A DNA stretch of 64,000 nt from Microbulbifer aggregans (GTDB lineage: Bacteria; Pseudomonadota; Gammaproteobacteria; Pseudomonadales; Cellvibrionaceae). The DNA lies in assembly GCF_020524005.1 (NCBI RefSeq), contig NZ_JAIVKK010000004.1, forward strand, positions 62,001-126,000, read 5' to 3'. This document shows, piece by piece, positions 8,314 through 19,125 of this stretch (its first letter is position 1; each line of letters opens with the position of its first letter). The notes under the pieces are model-generated. The model was not told the origin of the DNA, searched no databases, and worked only from the letters and a program-made list of their open reading frames with translations. The position numbers and the translations under genes were made by a program.

Positions 8314-9162
8314 TCATTTGTTACCAGGTTCTTCCTGTAACTTTGCGTACAGTCTTTCCCGTAAAGTCGCCAGTACCGGCTCTACCTGCGGACGTACACC
8401 CCGCCACAGGTAAAATGCTTCTGCGGCCTGCCCCACCAGCATGCCCAAACCATCGGACGTCTTCGCCCCCAGGTCTGCGGCCCACTGCATAAACGGCGTC
8501 GGCTCCGCGCCGTAAACCATATCGTAGGCGCAGCACGCCGGCCCCACGACCGCATCGGCAACTGGTGGCCGCTCGCCGGCAAGACTTGCGGCGCTGGCAT
8601 TGATGATCAGGTCGAAACCGTCCGGGATATCTGCAAGGCCGCCGGCCGTCAGTGATCCATACCCGGAAAAATCTTTCGCGAGCTGTACTGCCCTGGCTGC
8701 AGTGCGATTGGCAATATGCAGCTGTGCTGGCTGTTCTTTCAGCAGCGGTAATAATGCACCCCGGCTTGCACCGCCAGCGCCGAGCAACAATATTTTTTTG
8801 CCCGTAATCGACCAGCCAAGATGATGTTTGAGATCGGCCACCAGGCCGGCACCGTCTGTATTGTCGCCGAGAACAGAGCCATCCGCTTGAACGGCAAGCG
8901 TGTTTACCGCACCGGCAGTTTTAGCCCGTTCCGTCAACGTGTCCGCATACTCGAAAGCATCGAGTTTGAATGGGACCGTTACATTCAAGCCCGCGCCGCC
9001 TTCCGTGAAAAATTTTTTGGCGGTCTCGGCGAACTCACCAAGTGGAGCAAGGATTTTTTCGTAACCAATATCCTGCTGCGTTTGCAAACCAAACTGGTGA
9101 TGTATTTCCGGAGACAACGAGTGTTTTATTGGATTGCCAACAACGGCGTATAAATCTGTCAC
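8314..9162 (-). CDS. aroE: Shikimate dehydrogenase (NADP+)
   Basis: Motifs in order are AVVGNPIKHSLSPEIHHQF, LNVTVPFK, GDNTDGAGL and the dinucleotide-binding GAGGASRGALLPLL, ending with DGLGMLVGQAAEAF. The enzyme reduces 3-dehydroshikimate to shikimate in aromatic amino-acid synthesis. The GTG at 9162 gives a family-like N-terminus (282 residues); an upstream TTG at 9204 would add 14 residues unlike the family. Neither start has an ideal ribosome-binding site. The NTF2-like gene lies upstream in the same direction. Confidence 0.95.
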   Translation of the reverse strand: MTDLYAVVGNPIKHSLSPEIHHQFGLQTQQDIGYEKILAPLGEFAETAKKFFTEGGAGLNVTVPFKLDAFEYADTLTERAKTAGAVNTLAVQADGSVLGDNTDGAGLVADLKHHLGWSITGKKILLLGAGGASRGALLPLLKEQPAQLHIANRTAARAVQLAKDFSGYGSLTAGGLADIPDGFDLIINASAASLAGERPPVADAVVGPACCAYDMVYGAEPTPFMQWAADLGAKTSDGLGMLVGQAAEAFYLWRGVRPQVEPVLATLRERLYAKLQEEPGNK

Positions 9163-9238
9163 GTCCTGTTCACTCTTTCCATTTACTGCTGCCGGCTTCG
9201 ACAAACGACGTTATCGAAAGACGGCTTTTTACAGGTTT

Positions 9239-9676
9239 TTATTGTGGCTTTGATCGTAGCGCTTGCTTGAGCCGCAGGGTTTCATCCACCCCAATAAGGC
9301 CATCGATTTTCAATGTGCCTTCAAAATCACTCACGATGTAACGGGTAAATGCACTGTAAATCTGCCGGGGTTTTTCCGCAGAAGTATCCAGCAATACCCA
9401 GTTGAGCGTCGCCAGACTGGTATTTTCATTCAGCTCGTTGACATCGGTAACCGCGCCGACAATCTGGGTTACCCCCAGCTTTTTATAAAGCTTCAGCAGT
9501 TTTTCAACCCGGCCAATAAAGTACTCGCGGGACAACTGGGATTTTTCGCCATTGGAAAAATAGTAATGAATAGGGAAACGGTAAAAGTCGGCGATCTGTT
9601 CGGCATCGCGCGCTTCGAATAAACGGCGGTATTCCAGAAACAGTTTATTGATTTCTTCCAGGCGGGCCTTGTGCAT
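9239..9676 (-). CDS. NTF2-like / SnoaL-type small protein of unknown function
   Basis: The 145-residue protein starts at ATG 9676 behind a good AAAGGAAA ribosome-binding site; an upstream in-frame ATG at 9742 lacks one and would overlap hemF. It has a helical N-terminus (LEEINKLFLEYRRLFEARDAEQIADFY) followed by alternating strands (LATLNWVLLDTS, YIVSDFEGTLKIDGL), a pattern that fits the cone-like NTF2 fold. No catalytic residue could be assigned. It lies between hemF and aroE, all leftward, probably in one transcript. Confidence 0.65.
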   Translation of the reverse strand: MHKARLEEINKLFLEYRRLFEARDAEQIADFYRFPIHYYFSNGEKSQLSREYFIGRVEKLLKLYKKLGVTQIVGAVTDVNELNENTSLATLNWVLLDTSAEKPRQIYSAFTRYIVSDFEGTLKIDGLIGVDETLRLKQALRSKPQ

Positions 9677-9732
9677 GGCATTTTCCTTTTTAGGGACGCC
9701 GCAGTCCTTTGCGGCAAAGCAGTATCTTTGCT

Positions 9733-10683
<951 letters not shown>

Positions 10684-10702
10684 TCAAAGTTGCAGCTAGG
10701 GC

Positions 10703-11290
10703 TCAGCCCGCACGCACAATCCGCCCACTAGTAACATCGCGGATTTCACTGGGGGCTGTACGACCGCCAGTGTTGCCACCGCCGACAAAATCCAGCTCGT
10801 CACCGAAGTAACGCAATACCTGGAACTTATGTCTGGGCGGCTGGCAGCCGGCCGGGTTTGCGGAGGTGGATACGATCGGGCCGCCGAACGCGCGCGATAA
10901 CGCTGCGGTAAACGGGTGGTTGGTATGGCGCAGGGCCACACTGTGATGGACCCCGCTGATCCAGGGCGGCACCTGGCCGAAATGGGGTACCAGCCAGGTA
11001 ACCGGGCCCGGCCAGGTGGCATCGACACGTGCTCGCTGGTCGCCGTTCAGGCTGTGCAACAAACCACTGAAATGGTCCACATCACCGGATACCAGGATCA
11101 GGCCTTTCTCCAGTGGGCGGTTTTTCAGTTTGAGCAGACGGGCAACCGCATCGGGATTGTTCGGGTCACAGGCGAGGCCCCACACGGATTCTGTCGGGTG
11201 TGCGATTACTCCCCCGGCGGCGAGTGCACGTGCAGCAGTAGCCAGTGAGAGGCCAGCACTAAACAGGGTTGGATGTGTTTTCTCTGGCAA
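10703..11290 (-). CDS. tsaC: L-threonylcarbamoyladenylate synthase (Sua5/YrdC/YciO)
   Basis: The 195-residue protein has the YrdC fold motifs GGVIAHPTESVWGLACDP, LLKLKNRPLEKGLILV, WPGPVTWLVP, VALRHTNHP and IVSTSANPAG. It makes threonylcarbamoyl-AMP from threonine, bicarbonate and ATP, the first step of t6A37 tRNA modification. The length fits short bacterial TsaC without the Sua5 extension. It is the first gene of the leftward tsaC-hemF-NTF2-aroE series. Confidence 0.95.
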   Translation of the reverse strand: MPEKTHPTLFSAGLSLATAARALAAGGVIAHPTESVWGLACDPNNPDAVARLLKLKNRPLEKGLILVSGDVDHFSGLLHSLNGDQRARVDATWPGPVTWLVPHFGQVPPWISGVHHSVALRHTNHPFTAALSRAFGGPIVSTSANPAGCQPPRHKFQVLRYFGDELDFVGGGNTGGRTAPSEIRDVTSGRIVRAG

Positions 11291-11711
11291 GGGTCGTGAC
11301 TCTATCAGGCCTTGCGTCTCTGCAGAATGGGCTGCAGTGGCGCATTCGTGGCGTTATCAACTACTGCATCATCGGCAGAGCACACACGAACGAATCAGCG
11401 CGCACTTCAATATCAGCTGAGGCCGATGGGCTGCTTATTTTACACGGCGCCAATGACACCGAAGCGCCGCTGTGTTTAGCTGGCGCGCAAGCGCTCCGGG
11501 AAGCGCTGCAATTTAGCGGATACTCTTATCCTAGACAAGTTAACCCCTCCGGGTGCACTTCGCGCTAACGCCCGAAACTTCGAGCCCGCTCCGGTTACCA
11601 ACCACTTACCCGGAAATTGTTCCCCGCTGTTCTCCGTGGGATACTGCGCTACTGACATGTAAAGCCGGCGCCAACGCCCGCACTCTCAATTAGTGGTAGC
11701 GAATTTTCCCG
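11291..11711. other. 421-base gap between tsaC and rhombosortase genes
   Basis: This is the divergent promoter region for tsaC (leftward) and the rhombosortase gene (rightward). Short open frames here lack ribosome-binding sites and family resemblance. The only repeat noted is CTGCAG-aatggg-CTGCAG near 11320-11338. No RNA gene or mobile remnant was seen. Confidence 0.4.
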
Positions 11712-12329
11712 ATGCATCTCGCCCTGATCAGATCCGGTATTGCAGGCCCCACAATCCTGCTAGCAGTCATTGTACTGGTTGCGGCCCTGCCGTTATTTGA
11801 GCCATGGCTGGTTTATAACCGGGCCCTCATCGGCGAGGGTGAACTCTGGCGCCTGATTTCCGGGCACCTCACGCACACCAACACGGACCACCTGTTACTG
11901 AATTCGGCGGGGTTGGTGCTGCTGTGGATATTGCACGGCCAGCACTACCGGCTGTGGCCGTTTCTCAGCATCACTACGCTGCTCGGCTTGGGCACCGGCA
12001 TCACGCTGTACTTGTTCAGCCCGGACACCGAGGTCTACCTGGGGCTGTCGGGGGTACTGCACGGCCTGATTATTTGGGGGGGACTGCTGGATATCCGCGC
12101 GCGCTGGCGCACCGGGTACCTGCTGGTGGCCGGAACCTGGATCAAAGTGGGCCTGGAACAGTGGTTTGGTGCCAGCGCGGAAACCGCTGGCATGATTGGT
12201 GCGGAAGTGGCAATCGACGCGCACCTCTGGGGTAGCGCAGTCGGTATGTTACTCGGCCTGCCCGCCCTTTGGCGACGGACAGGCTCTACCGCGGGCGGAC
12301 AAAGTCCTAGCGCCAATGAGGTTACTTAG
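11712..12329 (+). CDS. rrtA: Rhombosortase (rhomboid-family intramembrane serine protease)
   Basis: The 205-residue, six-helix membrane protein matches the rhombosortase branch of rhomboid proteases rather than GlpG: GHLTHTNTDHLLLNSAGLVLLW (residues 51-72), the active serine in GLSGVLHG (S113) and the catalytic histidine in DAHLWG (H171). Rhombosortases are known to process and sort exoproteins that end in a GlyGly-CTERM tail, usually type II secretion substrates. No protein in this window ends with such a tail. The gene overlaps the end of the convergent sugar-dehydrogenase-like gene by four bases. Confidence 0.88.
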   Translation: MHLALIRSGIAGPTILLAVIVLVAALPLFEPWLVYNRALIGEGELWRLISGHLTHTNTDHLLLNSAGLVLLWILHGQHYRLWPFLSITTLLGLGTGITLYLFSPDTEVYLGLSGVLHGLIIWGGLLDIRARWRTGYLLVAGTWIKVGLEQWFGASAETAGMIGAEVAIDAHLWGSAVGMLLGLPALWRRTGSTAGGQSPSANEVT

Positions 12330-13456
12330 CCTTCGTAGCTCACGCGGTAGATGGCGCCGGCGTAATCGTCCGATACCAATAGAGCGCCGTCCGGCATCAC
12401 CAGCACGTCCACCGGGCGCCCCCAGTTTTCTTCGCCCTGCAGCCAGCCATCGATAAACGGTTTGTATGCCGTTGCCTCACCCTTGTCATTCAGGGTAACC
12501 ATCGTCACACGGTAGCCGATCTTGTTACTGCGGTTCCACGAGCCGTGTTCAGCGATCAGCACCTGGTTGCGATATTCAGCCGGGAACTGCTCACCGGTGT
12601 AGAACTTCACACCCAATGGCGCCACATGAGGCCCCAGTTTCTGCACCGGAGGGACAAATGCACTGCAGCTTTTGCCCTCCCCGAATTCCGGGTCGACGAT
12701 GTCTCCGGCGTGGCAGTAGGGATAGCCGAAATGTTTACCGGCAACCGGTGCAGTGTTCAGCTCACAGGGTGGGGTGTCGTCACCCAGCAGGTCGCGGCCA
12801 TTGTCGGTAAACCACAGCGCTTTGGTTTGCGGGTGCCAGGTGAAGCCCACGGTATTGCGCACGCCCTCCGCCCAGGTCTCGGTCTTGACCACTTTGTCGC
12901 CCTCGATTTTGAGGCGCTGAATATTGGCGTAGTCTTTTTCGTCACAGATATTGCACGGGGCACCCACCGGCACATACAGCCAGCCATCCGGGCCGAATGC
13001 GATATATTTCCAGCCGTGATGCTTGTCGGGGAATTGCTCGGTGATGGTCACCGGTTCTGGCGGGTTGTCGAGGCGTGATTCGATATCGTCCAGGCGCAGA
13101 ATACTGGTCACCGCACTCACGTACAGGTCACCATCCCTGAAAGCGACACCGGTAGGCAGCTTGAGCCCCTCGGCAATCACTTTTACCTCATCGGCTTTCT
13201 GGTCGCCATTTTTGTCGGTGATCGCGTAAACCTTGCCCTCGCGCATAGAGCCTACAAACAGGGTGCCCTTGTCGCCACGGGTCATGTGGCGGGCGTTGGG
13301 TACGTCTTTGGCGTACACCTCGATTTTGAAGCCTTCCGGCAGGTTCAGTTTGTCGAGAAAGATCTCGCCTTTTTCTGCGGCAGCAACGCCAAAAGAAGTC
13401 AGGAAAAAGGTTGCGGCGCTGGCAATTGCAGCAGGATGCCAAAAGCGGATTCGCAT
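12326..13456 (-). CDS. Exported PQQ-dependent sugar dehydrogenase-like beta-propeller protein
   Basis: The 376-residue protein starts at ATG 13456 with a Sec signal peptide (positively charged MRIRF, then a hydrophobic stretch ending VAAA). The mature part is a soluble glucose/sorbosone dehydrogenase-like six-bladed propeller: GFKIEVYAKDVPNARHM, VGSMREGKVYAI, LKLPTGVAFRDGDLYV, NTVGFTWHP, GKHFGYPYCHAG, VLIAEHGSWNRSNKIGYRV and GRPVDVLVMPDGALLVSDDYAGAIYRV. Several cysteines (CNIC, C-terminal of GYPYC, SCSAF) suggest periplasmic disulfides. PQQ binding is inferred; the reaction may be oxidation of a sugar aldehyde. Upstream in-frame ATGs at 13474 and 13579 lack a signal-peptide-like start. Confidence 0.8.
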   Translation of the reverse strand: MRIRFWHPAAIASAATFFLTSFGVAAAEKGEIFLDKLNLPEGFKIEVYAKDVPNARHMTRGDKGTLFVGSMREGKVYAITDKNGDQKADEVKVIAEGLKLPTGVAFRDGDLYVSAVTSILRLDDIESRLDNPPEPVTITEQFPDKHHGWKYIAFGPDGWLYVPVGAPCNICDEKDYANIQRLKIEGDKVVKTETWAEGVRNTVGFTWHPQTKALWFTDNGRDLLGDDTPPCELNTAPVAGKHFGYPYCHAGDIVDPEFGEGKSCSAFVPPVQKLGPHVAPLGVKFYTGEQFPAEYRNQVLIAEHGSWNRSNKIGYRVTMVTLNDKGEATAYKPFIDGWLQGEENWGRPVDVLVMPDGALLVSDDYAGAIYRVSYEG

Positions 13457-13511
13457 CAGGGAGCTCTCCGGAATCATTGGGTCGGGATAGGAAACGGGTT
13501 TCCGGAGCACA

Positions 13512-14672
13512 CTAGCGATTTTCGCTCTCGCCGGCCAGATGTTTTGCCCCTTGAGCCGTGAGCTGGTATCCCCCGGCAAGCGGCTCCACCAGCCCCTGCA
13601 ACTCCAGCTGCAACAGTGCTGACATCAGGGCCCCGGCTTCGTCACCCGTATCGCCAGCAATTTGTTCGATGGTACGTATGTCGCCGGCGATGGATTGCAC
13701 AATGCGCTGCAGTTCGCGGGGAAGCATCGTCGATGCTTGCGTCGAGCCGACAAAAAGCTCTACCTGCTGCGCCACTCCCGCCAACGCTCCGCCGAGGTGC
13801 GTAACAATATCGGTGCTTGCCTCCACCAGAGCAGCCCCTTGCTTGATCATGTGGTGGCATCCCCTTGCCAGCGGATTGTGTATCGAGCCAGGGATGGCGA
13901 ACACCTCTCGGTTTTGCTCCAGTGCCAGCCGAGCGGTAATCAGCGAGCCGGAACGCACCGCCGCCTCCACCAGCAGCACACCCAGGCTGAGCCCGGAAAT
14001 AATACGGTTGCGACGCGGGAAATTACCTGCCTCCGGTGCGGTACCCAACGGTAACTCGCTGACAATGGTCCCGCCAGAATCGAGGATCTCTTCCGCCAGT
14101 TTTACGTTGCGGCGAGGATACAGCCGGTCGACACCGGTACCCAGTACGGCGACGGTTTTTCCTCCCGCCTTGAGTGCCCCGCTGTGGGCTGCGCCATCCA
14201 CCCCAAGGGCCAGCCCGGAGGTAATCGCGAAGCCGGCAGCCGCCAGATCGGAGGAAAAAGCCCGCGCATTATCGAGCCCTCCCTGGCTTGCCCGGCGCGC
14301 CCCCACCACCGCGATCTGGGGGATCGCCAGTGTATCGACATCACCACGCACATACAGCACCGGCGGCGGACGGTGGATTTCTTGCAACAATGGCGGATAA
14401 CCAGAACCGCCCCACTCGAGCAGTGTGACAGCCCGGTTGTGGCAACGGTCGCGCTCGGCCTGTGCCCACTGGCCAAGTTCGCCTTCCAGTCCTATGCGCT
14501 GGTATTCGGCCAGTTGCGCGAGGGCGCGATCCGGAAGCTTGCGGGAAAAGTGTTCGGGAGGTTGTTCGAGGGCGGCAGCGGCGCTGCCAAAGTGCTCCAG
14601 CAGTTGCCAGTAAAGTGCTGGCCCTATGCCTTCGAGGCGCAGAAGCGCCAGAGTCGCGGTCAACGCATCCAT
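13512..14672 (-). CDS. dprA: DNA-processing protein A
   Basis: The 386-residue protein starts at ATG 14672 (MDALTATLALLRLEGIGP) after an AGGA motif. The N-terminal helical region is followed by the extended Rossmann DprA domain: VVGARRASQGGLDNARAFSSDLA, SGLALGVDGAAHSGAL, GTGVDRLYPRRN, SELPLGTAPEAGNFPRRNRIISGLS, and a C-terminal winged helix (about residues 320-386). DprA loads RecA on incoming single-stranded DNA during natural transformation. It is commonly next to a LysM protein gene and def in gammaproteobacteria, as here. Confidence 0.93.
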   Translation of the reverse strand: MDALTATLALLRLEGIGPALYWQLLEHFGSAAAALEQPPEHFSRKLPDRALAQLAEYQRIGLEGELGQWAQAERDRCHNRAVTLLEWGGSGYPPLLQEIHRPPPVLYVRGDVDTLAIPQIAVVGARRASQGGLDNARAFSSDLAAAGFAITSGLALGVDGAAHSGALKAGGKTVAVLGTGVDRLYPRRNVKLAEEILDSGGTIVSELPLGTAPEAGNFPRRNRIISGLSLGVLLVEAAVRSGSLITARLALEQNREVFAIPGSIHNPLARGCHHMIKQGAALVEASTDIVTHLGGALAGVAQQVELFVGSTQASTMLPRELQRIVQSIAGDIRTIEQIAGDTGDEAGALMSALLQLELQGLVEPLAGGYQLTAQGAKHLAGESENR

Positions 14673-14766
14673 GCGTGATCCTGTATCAGGAGGGTTTCCG
14701 CTTGCGCGGATACATTCCCAGCGCCGCCTGCCATCCTGGTGACGACGCCGGAGACTCAGCAATACA

Positions 14767-15834
14767 TCAGGGGTTGCGTACCAGGTCCATCACCGCCAGC
14801 GGCTTGTCCGCTTCCAGTACCAGGCCCAGGCTCATTTTCTCGAAGCTGCGGAAAACCATCAGCACGCCAGCGCGCTCATCTGGCAACTTCACGTTCTGAC
14901 GGGCAACACGATCGCGCACGGTGGCGCCACGCTTGTAGATCGCCAGCACATGGCCGGGCTCCAGCCCTTCGCGCAGACCACGGTTGATCGCCACTACATC
15001 ATATTTCGCAACCTGGGTTACCCCCTCCTCCACGCCGAGGATGACACCTTCTACCGGCACGGCCGGCGCACCCGGCTGGAACAGGGCCGCAATCGCGCGC
15101 TCTTCTACCGGTAACAGGCGGTCTTCCAGACGGATATCGCGAGAAGTGCGGGTAACGTCGAGGGTAGCCACCGCGAATTCCGAGTTGGCGCTGTCTTCGT
15201 CCAGCTGACGCAGGTCCACCGAACCGACATCCAGTGCCTGCTGACCCAGCTCTTCGCCGGTGTAGGGATCGGCATAGACCGGGCCCGGGCGATAGATACC
15301 GTAAGACGCCAACGGCTCGCGGAAATCGCCGCGTGCATAAATTTTCTCGCCCGCCCCCATCAGGATGCGCTGATCCTGACCGGAAATAACGTAGGGCACG
15401 CCCCGGAAGGCATTCGGGCCAACGATCCGGGTGCGAGACAGGAATGCATTGATCGCATCCAGCGGAATCGCAGGGATCGCGGTGCCAATCGGCTCACGGC
15501 GGACACTCGGGCCCAGGCGGTTATTGCTGGCCGGGGAGAGCTTGTACGCAGTGGGCGCACGCTCCAGCTGCAGGCGCGGCTGGCCATCGATATAGACCAG
15601 GTTCAGGCGGTCACCGGGGTAGATCAGGTGCGGGTTTTCAACCTGGGGGTTTACCTGCCAGATTTCCGGCCAGTACCAGGGCAGGGACAGGAAGCGCCCG
15701 GAGATGTCCCACAGGGTATCGCCCTTCTCGACAACATAGGTGTCCGGGTGGTCAGGCCTTAGGCGCGAGTCTTGCGCCTGAATGCCGAAGGTCGCCAACA
15801 GAGTTGCGGCGGCGGCCAGGATTATTTTTTTCAT
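14767..15834 (-). CDS. Secreted LysM-domain protein
   Basis: The 355-residue protein has a Sec signal peptide (MKKIILAAAATLLATFGIQAQ) and one LysM domain at about residues 32-80 (YVVEKGDTLWDISGRFLSLPWYWPEIWQVNPQVENPHLIYPGDRLNL). The remainder is a beta-rich region with repeated ILGVEEG and VLAIYKRG-like strands. LysM binds peptidoglycan; the larger domain is of unknown function but conserved beside dprA and def across Pseudomonas relatives. Divergent from def; the 204-base gap is their shared promoter region. Confidence 0.88.
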   Translation of the reverse strand: MKKIILAAAATLLATFGIQAQDSRLRPDHPDTYVVEKGDTLWDISGRFLSLPWYWPEIWQVNPQVENPHLIYPGDRLNLVYIDGQPRLQLERAPTAYKLSPASNNRLGPSVRREPIGTAIPAIPLDAINAFLSRTRIVGPNAFRGVPYVISGQDQRILMGAGEKIYARGDFREPLASYGIYRPGPVYADPYTGEELGQQALDVGSVDLRQLDEDSANSEFAVATLDVTRTSRDIRLEDRLLPVEERAIAALFQPGAPAVPVEGVILGVEEGVTQVAKYDVVAINRGLREGLEPGHVLAIYKRGATVRDRVARQNVKLPDERAGVLMVFRSFEKMSLGLVLEADKPLAVMDLVRNP

Positions 15835-16038
15835 GGAAGCATTCCTATGCTCTTTATCGCTATAATCTCACAGCGCTGGACCGGGGTCGGCAGATGCCAC
15901 CGGTTAAGGGGCGCGAAAAGCGCTCTCGCTGGCAGAATTGCCAGTGTGCGGAAAAAGTGCCCCAGCAGCAAATTTCAAGCGCGATCATTATGTTATCAGC
16001 GCAAGTTCCACTAAGACTAGAAGTTTGTCACAGGTGTT

Positions 16039-16545
16039 ATGGCCAAACTGGAAATCCTAGAATTCCCCGATCCCCGTCTGCGCAAGGTGGCAGAGCCCGT
16101 CGCGGAAGTGACTGACGCGCATCGCACGCTGATCGATAACATGTTCGAAACCATGTACGACGCCCCGGGTGTCGGCCTGGCGGCGACCCAGATCAACGTG
16201 CACGAGCGCATCGTGGTGATCGATGTATCCGAGGATCAGAGCGAACCCCTGGTACTGATCAATCCCGAGGTGGAAGTACTAGACCCGGAAATCCACAAGT
16301 ACGACGAGGGCTGCCTGTCAGTACCCGGTTTCTACGAAACCGTGCAGCGCCCGCGCCAGATCCGCCTCAAGGCACTCGATCGCAACGGCGAAGCCTATGC
16401 GCTGGAAGCCGAAGGCCTGCTGGCCGTGTGCATCCAGCACGAGATCGACCATCTCGATGGCAAGCTGTTCGTGGATTACATCTCGCCGCTCAAGCGCAAC
16501 CGGATCCGCTCCAAACTGGAAAAAGCGCACAAACAGCGCGCCTGA
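16039..16545 (+). CDS. def: Peptide deformylase
   Basis: The 168-residue enzyme has all three motifs: GVGLAATQ (residues 44-51), EGCLS with metal ligand C92, and HEIDH with H134 and H138 binding the metal and E135 catalytic. It removes the formyl group from the N-terminal methionine of new proteins. It starts the rightward def-fmt-rsmB group, the conserved gammaproteobacterial order. Confidence 0.98.
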   Translation: MAKLEILEFPDPRLRKVAEPVAEVTDAHRTLIDNMFETMYDAPGVGLAATQINVHERIVVIDVSEDQSEPLVLINPEVEVLDPEIHKYDEGCLSVPGFYETVQRPRQIRLKALDRNGEAYALEAEGLLAVCIQHEIDHLDGKLFVDYISPLKRNRIRSKLEKAHKQRA

Positions 16546-16614
16546 CCCCTCGCCTCCCGTATTCCGCCCCCGGCACCCTCTTCTGCCGCCGGGGGCTAAA
16601 GACTCCCGGATAAA

Positions 16615-17589
16615 ATGAATCAGCCATTGAACATCGTATTCGCCGGTACCCCGGACTTTGCCGCCGTACACCTGCAGGCCCTGCTCGACAGCGAGCACAA
16701 TGTCATCGCCGTCTACAGCCAGCCGGACCGCCCTGCCGGGCGCGGTAAGAAACTGCTCGCCAGCCCGGTAAAACAGCTGGCTCTCGAGCACGATATCCCC
16801 GTATACCAGCCTCTCACCCTGCGCGATGAAGCCGCGCAGGCAGAACTGGCGGCGCTGAATGCCGATCTGATGGTCGTGGTGGCCTACGGCCTGATCCTGC
16901 CGCAAGTCGTGCTCGACACCCCACGCCTGGGCTGCGTAAACGTGCACGCCTCCCTGCTGCCGCGCTGGCGCGGCGCGGCGCCGATCCAGCGCGCGGTGGA
17001 AGCCGGTGATGCCGAAAGCGGCGTTGCGATCATGCAGATGGAAGCCGGCCTGGATACCGGTCCGGTCCTCGTCGAAGTGCGTACCCCAATCACCGCCCGC
17101 GAAACCGGCGGCAGCCTGCACGACAAGCTCGCACAGCTGGGCGGCCCGGCACTGCTCGAAGCGCTGGCGCAGCTGCGCGACGGTACCGCCAACCCGCAGA
17201 TACAAAACGACGACCTCGCCAACTATGCCGGCAAGATCACCAAGGAAGAGGCCCGTATCGACTGGCAGCGACCAGCCGCGGAACTCGAGCGTCTGATCCG
17301 CGCTTTCAACCCCTTCCCTGTTTGCTGGACTGAATTCCTGGATGGCAAAGGCACCCCGCAGCGCCTGCGAATCTACAATGCGAACCTGGAACAGGGTTGC
17401 CACACAGATCAACCAGGCACCATTCTCAGTGCTGACGAGGAAGGCCTGCTGGTGGCCTGCGGCCGTGAAGCCCTGCGCCTGACGCAACTACAATTGCCGG
17501 GTAAAAAGGCGCTGCCGGTAGCCGAAATCCTCAAGGGCTACCGCGAACTGTTCGCCGCCGGAACCCAACTGGGCCAGACCAATGAATGA
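16615..17589 (+). CDS. fmt: Methionyl-tRNA formyltransferase
   Basis: The 324-residue enzyme carries [19 protein letters not shown], the folate-site motif [17 protein letters not shown], TGVMxMxxGLDTG-like [16 protein letters not shown], and [14 protein letters not shown] at the domain junction. It formylates initiator Met-tRNA using 10-formyltetrahydrofolate. It lies 69 bases after def and overlaps rsmB by eight bases, indicating translational coupling. Confidence 0.98.
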   Translation: MNQPLNIVFAGTPDFAAVHLQALLDSEHNVIAVYSQPDRPAGRGKKLLASPVKQLALEHDIPVYQPLTLRDEAAQAELAALNADLMVVVAYGLILPQVVLDTPRLGCVNVHASLLPRWRGAAPIQRAVEAGDAESGVAIMQMEAGLDTGPVLVEVRTPITARETGGSLHDKLAQLGGPALLEALAQLRDGTANPQIQNDDLANYAGKITKEEARIDWQRPAAELERLIRAFNPFPVCWTEFLDGKGTPQRLRIYNANLEQGCHTDQPGTILSADEEGLLVACGREALRLTQLQLPGKKALPVAEILKGYRELFAAGTQLGQTNE

Positions 17590-18895
17590 TCCCCGCGCGC
17601 TCGCCGCCCGAGTTATCGCACGCCTGCAACAGGACCGCGGCTCCCTGCAACGACTGCTGCCCTGGGCAGAAAAACAGGTGGAAGAACAGAACCGCGCCCT
17701 GCTGCGCGAACTCTGCTACGGCACCGCCCGCTTTGCCCCGCGGCTGGAATTGTTACTCGGCAAACTGGCGCGCAAACCGGTCAAAGATGAAGAGCTCGCA
17801 GCGCTAATGCTGGTGGGCCTCTACCAGCTCGAATACACCCGCATCCCAGACCACGCCGCCATTGCCGCCACCGTCGAAGCCGCGCGCGCGCTCAAATTGG
17901 GCCACGCCACCGGCGTGGTCAACGGCGTGTTGCGCAATGCCCTGCGTAATAAGGAAGCGCTCACTCGCAAACTCTCCGGCAACCCCCAATTCAGCTCCGC
18001 CCACCCCGAGTGGCTGCAGCAGGCCATCAAAGCCGCCTGGGGTGATGACGCCAGAACCGTGTTCACCGCGAACAACAGCAACCCGCCAATGACACTGCGG
18101 GTAAACACCAGCAAAACCAGCCGCGACGACTACCTGAAATCCCTCGCCGAAGTAGAAATCACCGCCACGCCCTGCGAGTTCTCTCCCGCCGGCCTGACCC
18201 TCGAACAAGCCGTACCGGTCACCCGCCTGCCCGGTTTTGAGGACGGACGGGTGAGCGTACAGGACGAATCCGCGCAGCTCGCTGCACAGTTACTGGCGCC
18301 TGAACCAGGCGAAAAAATCCTCGACGCCTGCGCCGCCCCCGGCGGCAAGACCTGCCATCTGCTGGAACTGCAACCGGACATCGACCTCACCGCACTGGAT
18401 ATAGAAGAAGAACGCCTGGATCGGGTGATCGAAAATCTCGAGCGCATCGGCGGCGCGGCCCAGATCATCTGCGCCGACGCGGCAGAACCCGAACACTGGT
18501 GGGACGGTGAACAATTCGACCGCATCCTGCTCGACGCCCCCTGCTCTGCCACCGGCGTCATCCGCCGCAACCCCGACATTAAACTGCTGCGCCGCGCCGA
18601 CGACATCCCCGAACTGGCCGCGCTACAGAGCAAAATCCTGCGCGCCATGTGGGCCCTTTTGAAACCCGGCGGCACCCTGCTCTACGCCACCTGTTCCATA
18701 TTGCCCGAGGAAAACAGCGCACAGGTCGCGCGCTTCGTTGCGGAGACCGGGGATGCGCGCGACAATACCCCGCAATTGCTGAATGATCAGCCTTGGGGGC
18801 TACCGCAGGAAGCCGGTATGCAACTGCTGCCCGGTATGCATGTAGGCGATGGCTTCTATTATGCGAAACTTGAAAAGCTGGCCACAGAGAGCTGA
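17582..18895 (+). CDS. rsmB: 16S rRNA (cytosine(967)-C(5))-methyltransferase
   Basis: The 437-residue protein has an N-terminal NusB-like helical domain (about residues 1-135) and a C-terminal Rossmann methyltransferase. The latter contains [16 protein letters not shown] (SAM site), [17 protein letters not shown] (conserved PC) and [13 protein letters not shown] (catalytic TC cysteine). It methylates C967 of 16S rRNA. It overlaps the fmt end. Confidence 0.97.
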   Translation: MNDPRALAARVIARLQQDRGSLQRLLPWAEKQVEEQNRALLRELCYGTARFAPRLELLLGKLARKPVKDEELAALMLVGLYQLEYTRIPDHAAIAATVEAARALKLGHATGVVNGVLRNALRNKEALTRKLSGNPQFSSAHPEWLQQAIKAAWGDDARTVFTANNSNPPMTLRVNTSKTSRDDYLKSLAEVEITATPCEFSPAGLTLEQAVPVTRLPGFEDGRVSVQDESAQLAAQLLAPEPGEKILDACAAPGGKTCHLLELQPDIDLTALDIEEERLDRVIENLERIGGAAQIICADAAEPEHWWDGEQFDRILLDAPCSATGVIRRNPDIKLLRRADDIPELAALQSKILRAMWALLKPGGTLLYATCSILPEENSAQVARFVAETGDARDNTPQLLNDQPWGLPQEAGMQLLPGMHVGDGFYYAKLEKLATES

Positions 18896-18942
18896 TCAGT
18901 TCATTCTCTTCACTTAACGAAGTACCAGAGTAAAAATTGCAG

Positions 18943-19053
18943 GCCAGGTGCCGGGGACGGGTTTTCAGGATCGTCGGCAACAGGGAAGTTGCCGACGAAG
19001 CGTACAGGGACGTATTCACAGCGGTCCTGAAAACCCGTCCCCGGTGCCTGGCC
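18943..19053 (+). repeat. Three-copy palindromic element, copy B
   Basis: The outer arms (18943-18970 and 19025-19053) pair almost completely, with one bulged base and two mismatches. The inner hairpin TCGTCGGCAAC / GTTGCCGACGA is perfect (18971-18981 with 18988-18998, loop AGGGAA). The 26-base unpaired segment 18999-19024 includes ACAGGGACGTATTCACAGCG. It fills most of the rsmB-trkA gap. Its stem sequence differs from copies A and C but its pairing is preserved. Confidence 0.8.
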
Positions 19054-19125
19054 GCCACCGCACCTGAAAAAACGCGCAGGAACAGCGGCATTAAGGCCAG
19101 ATAACACAGGCCCCCAAAACCAATT

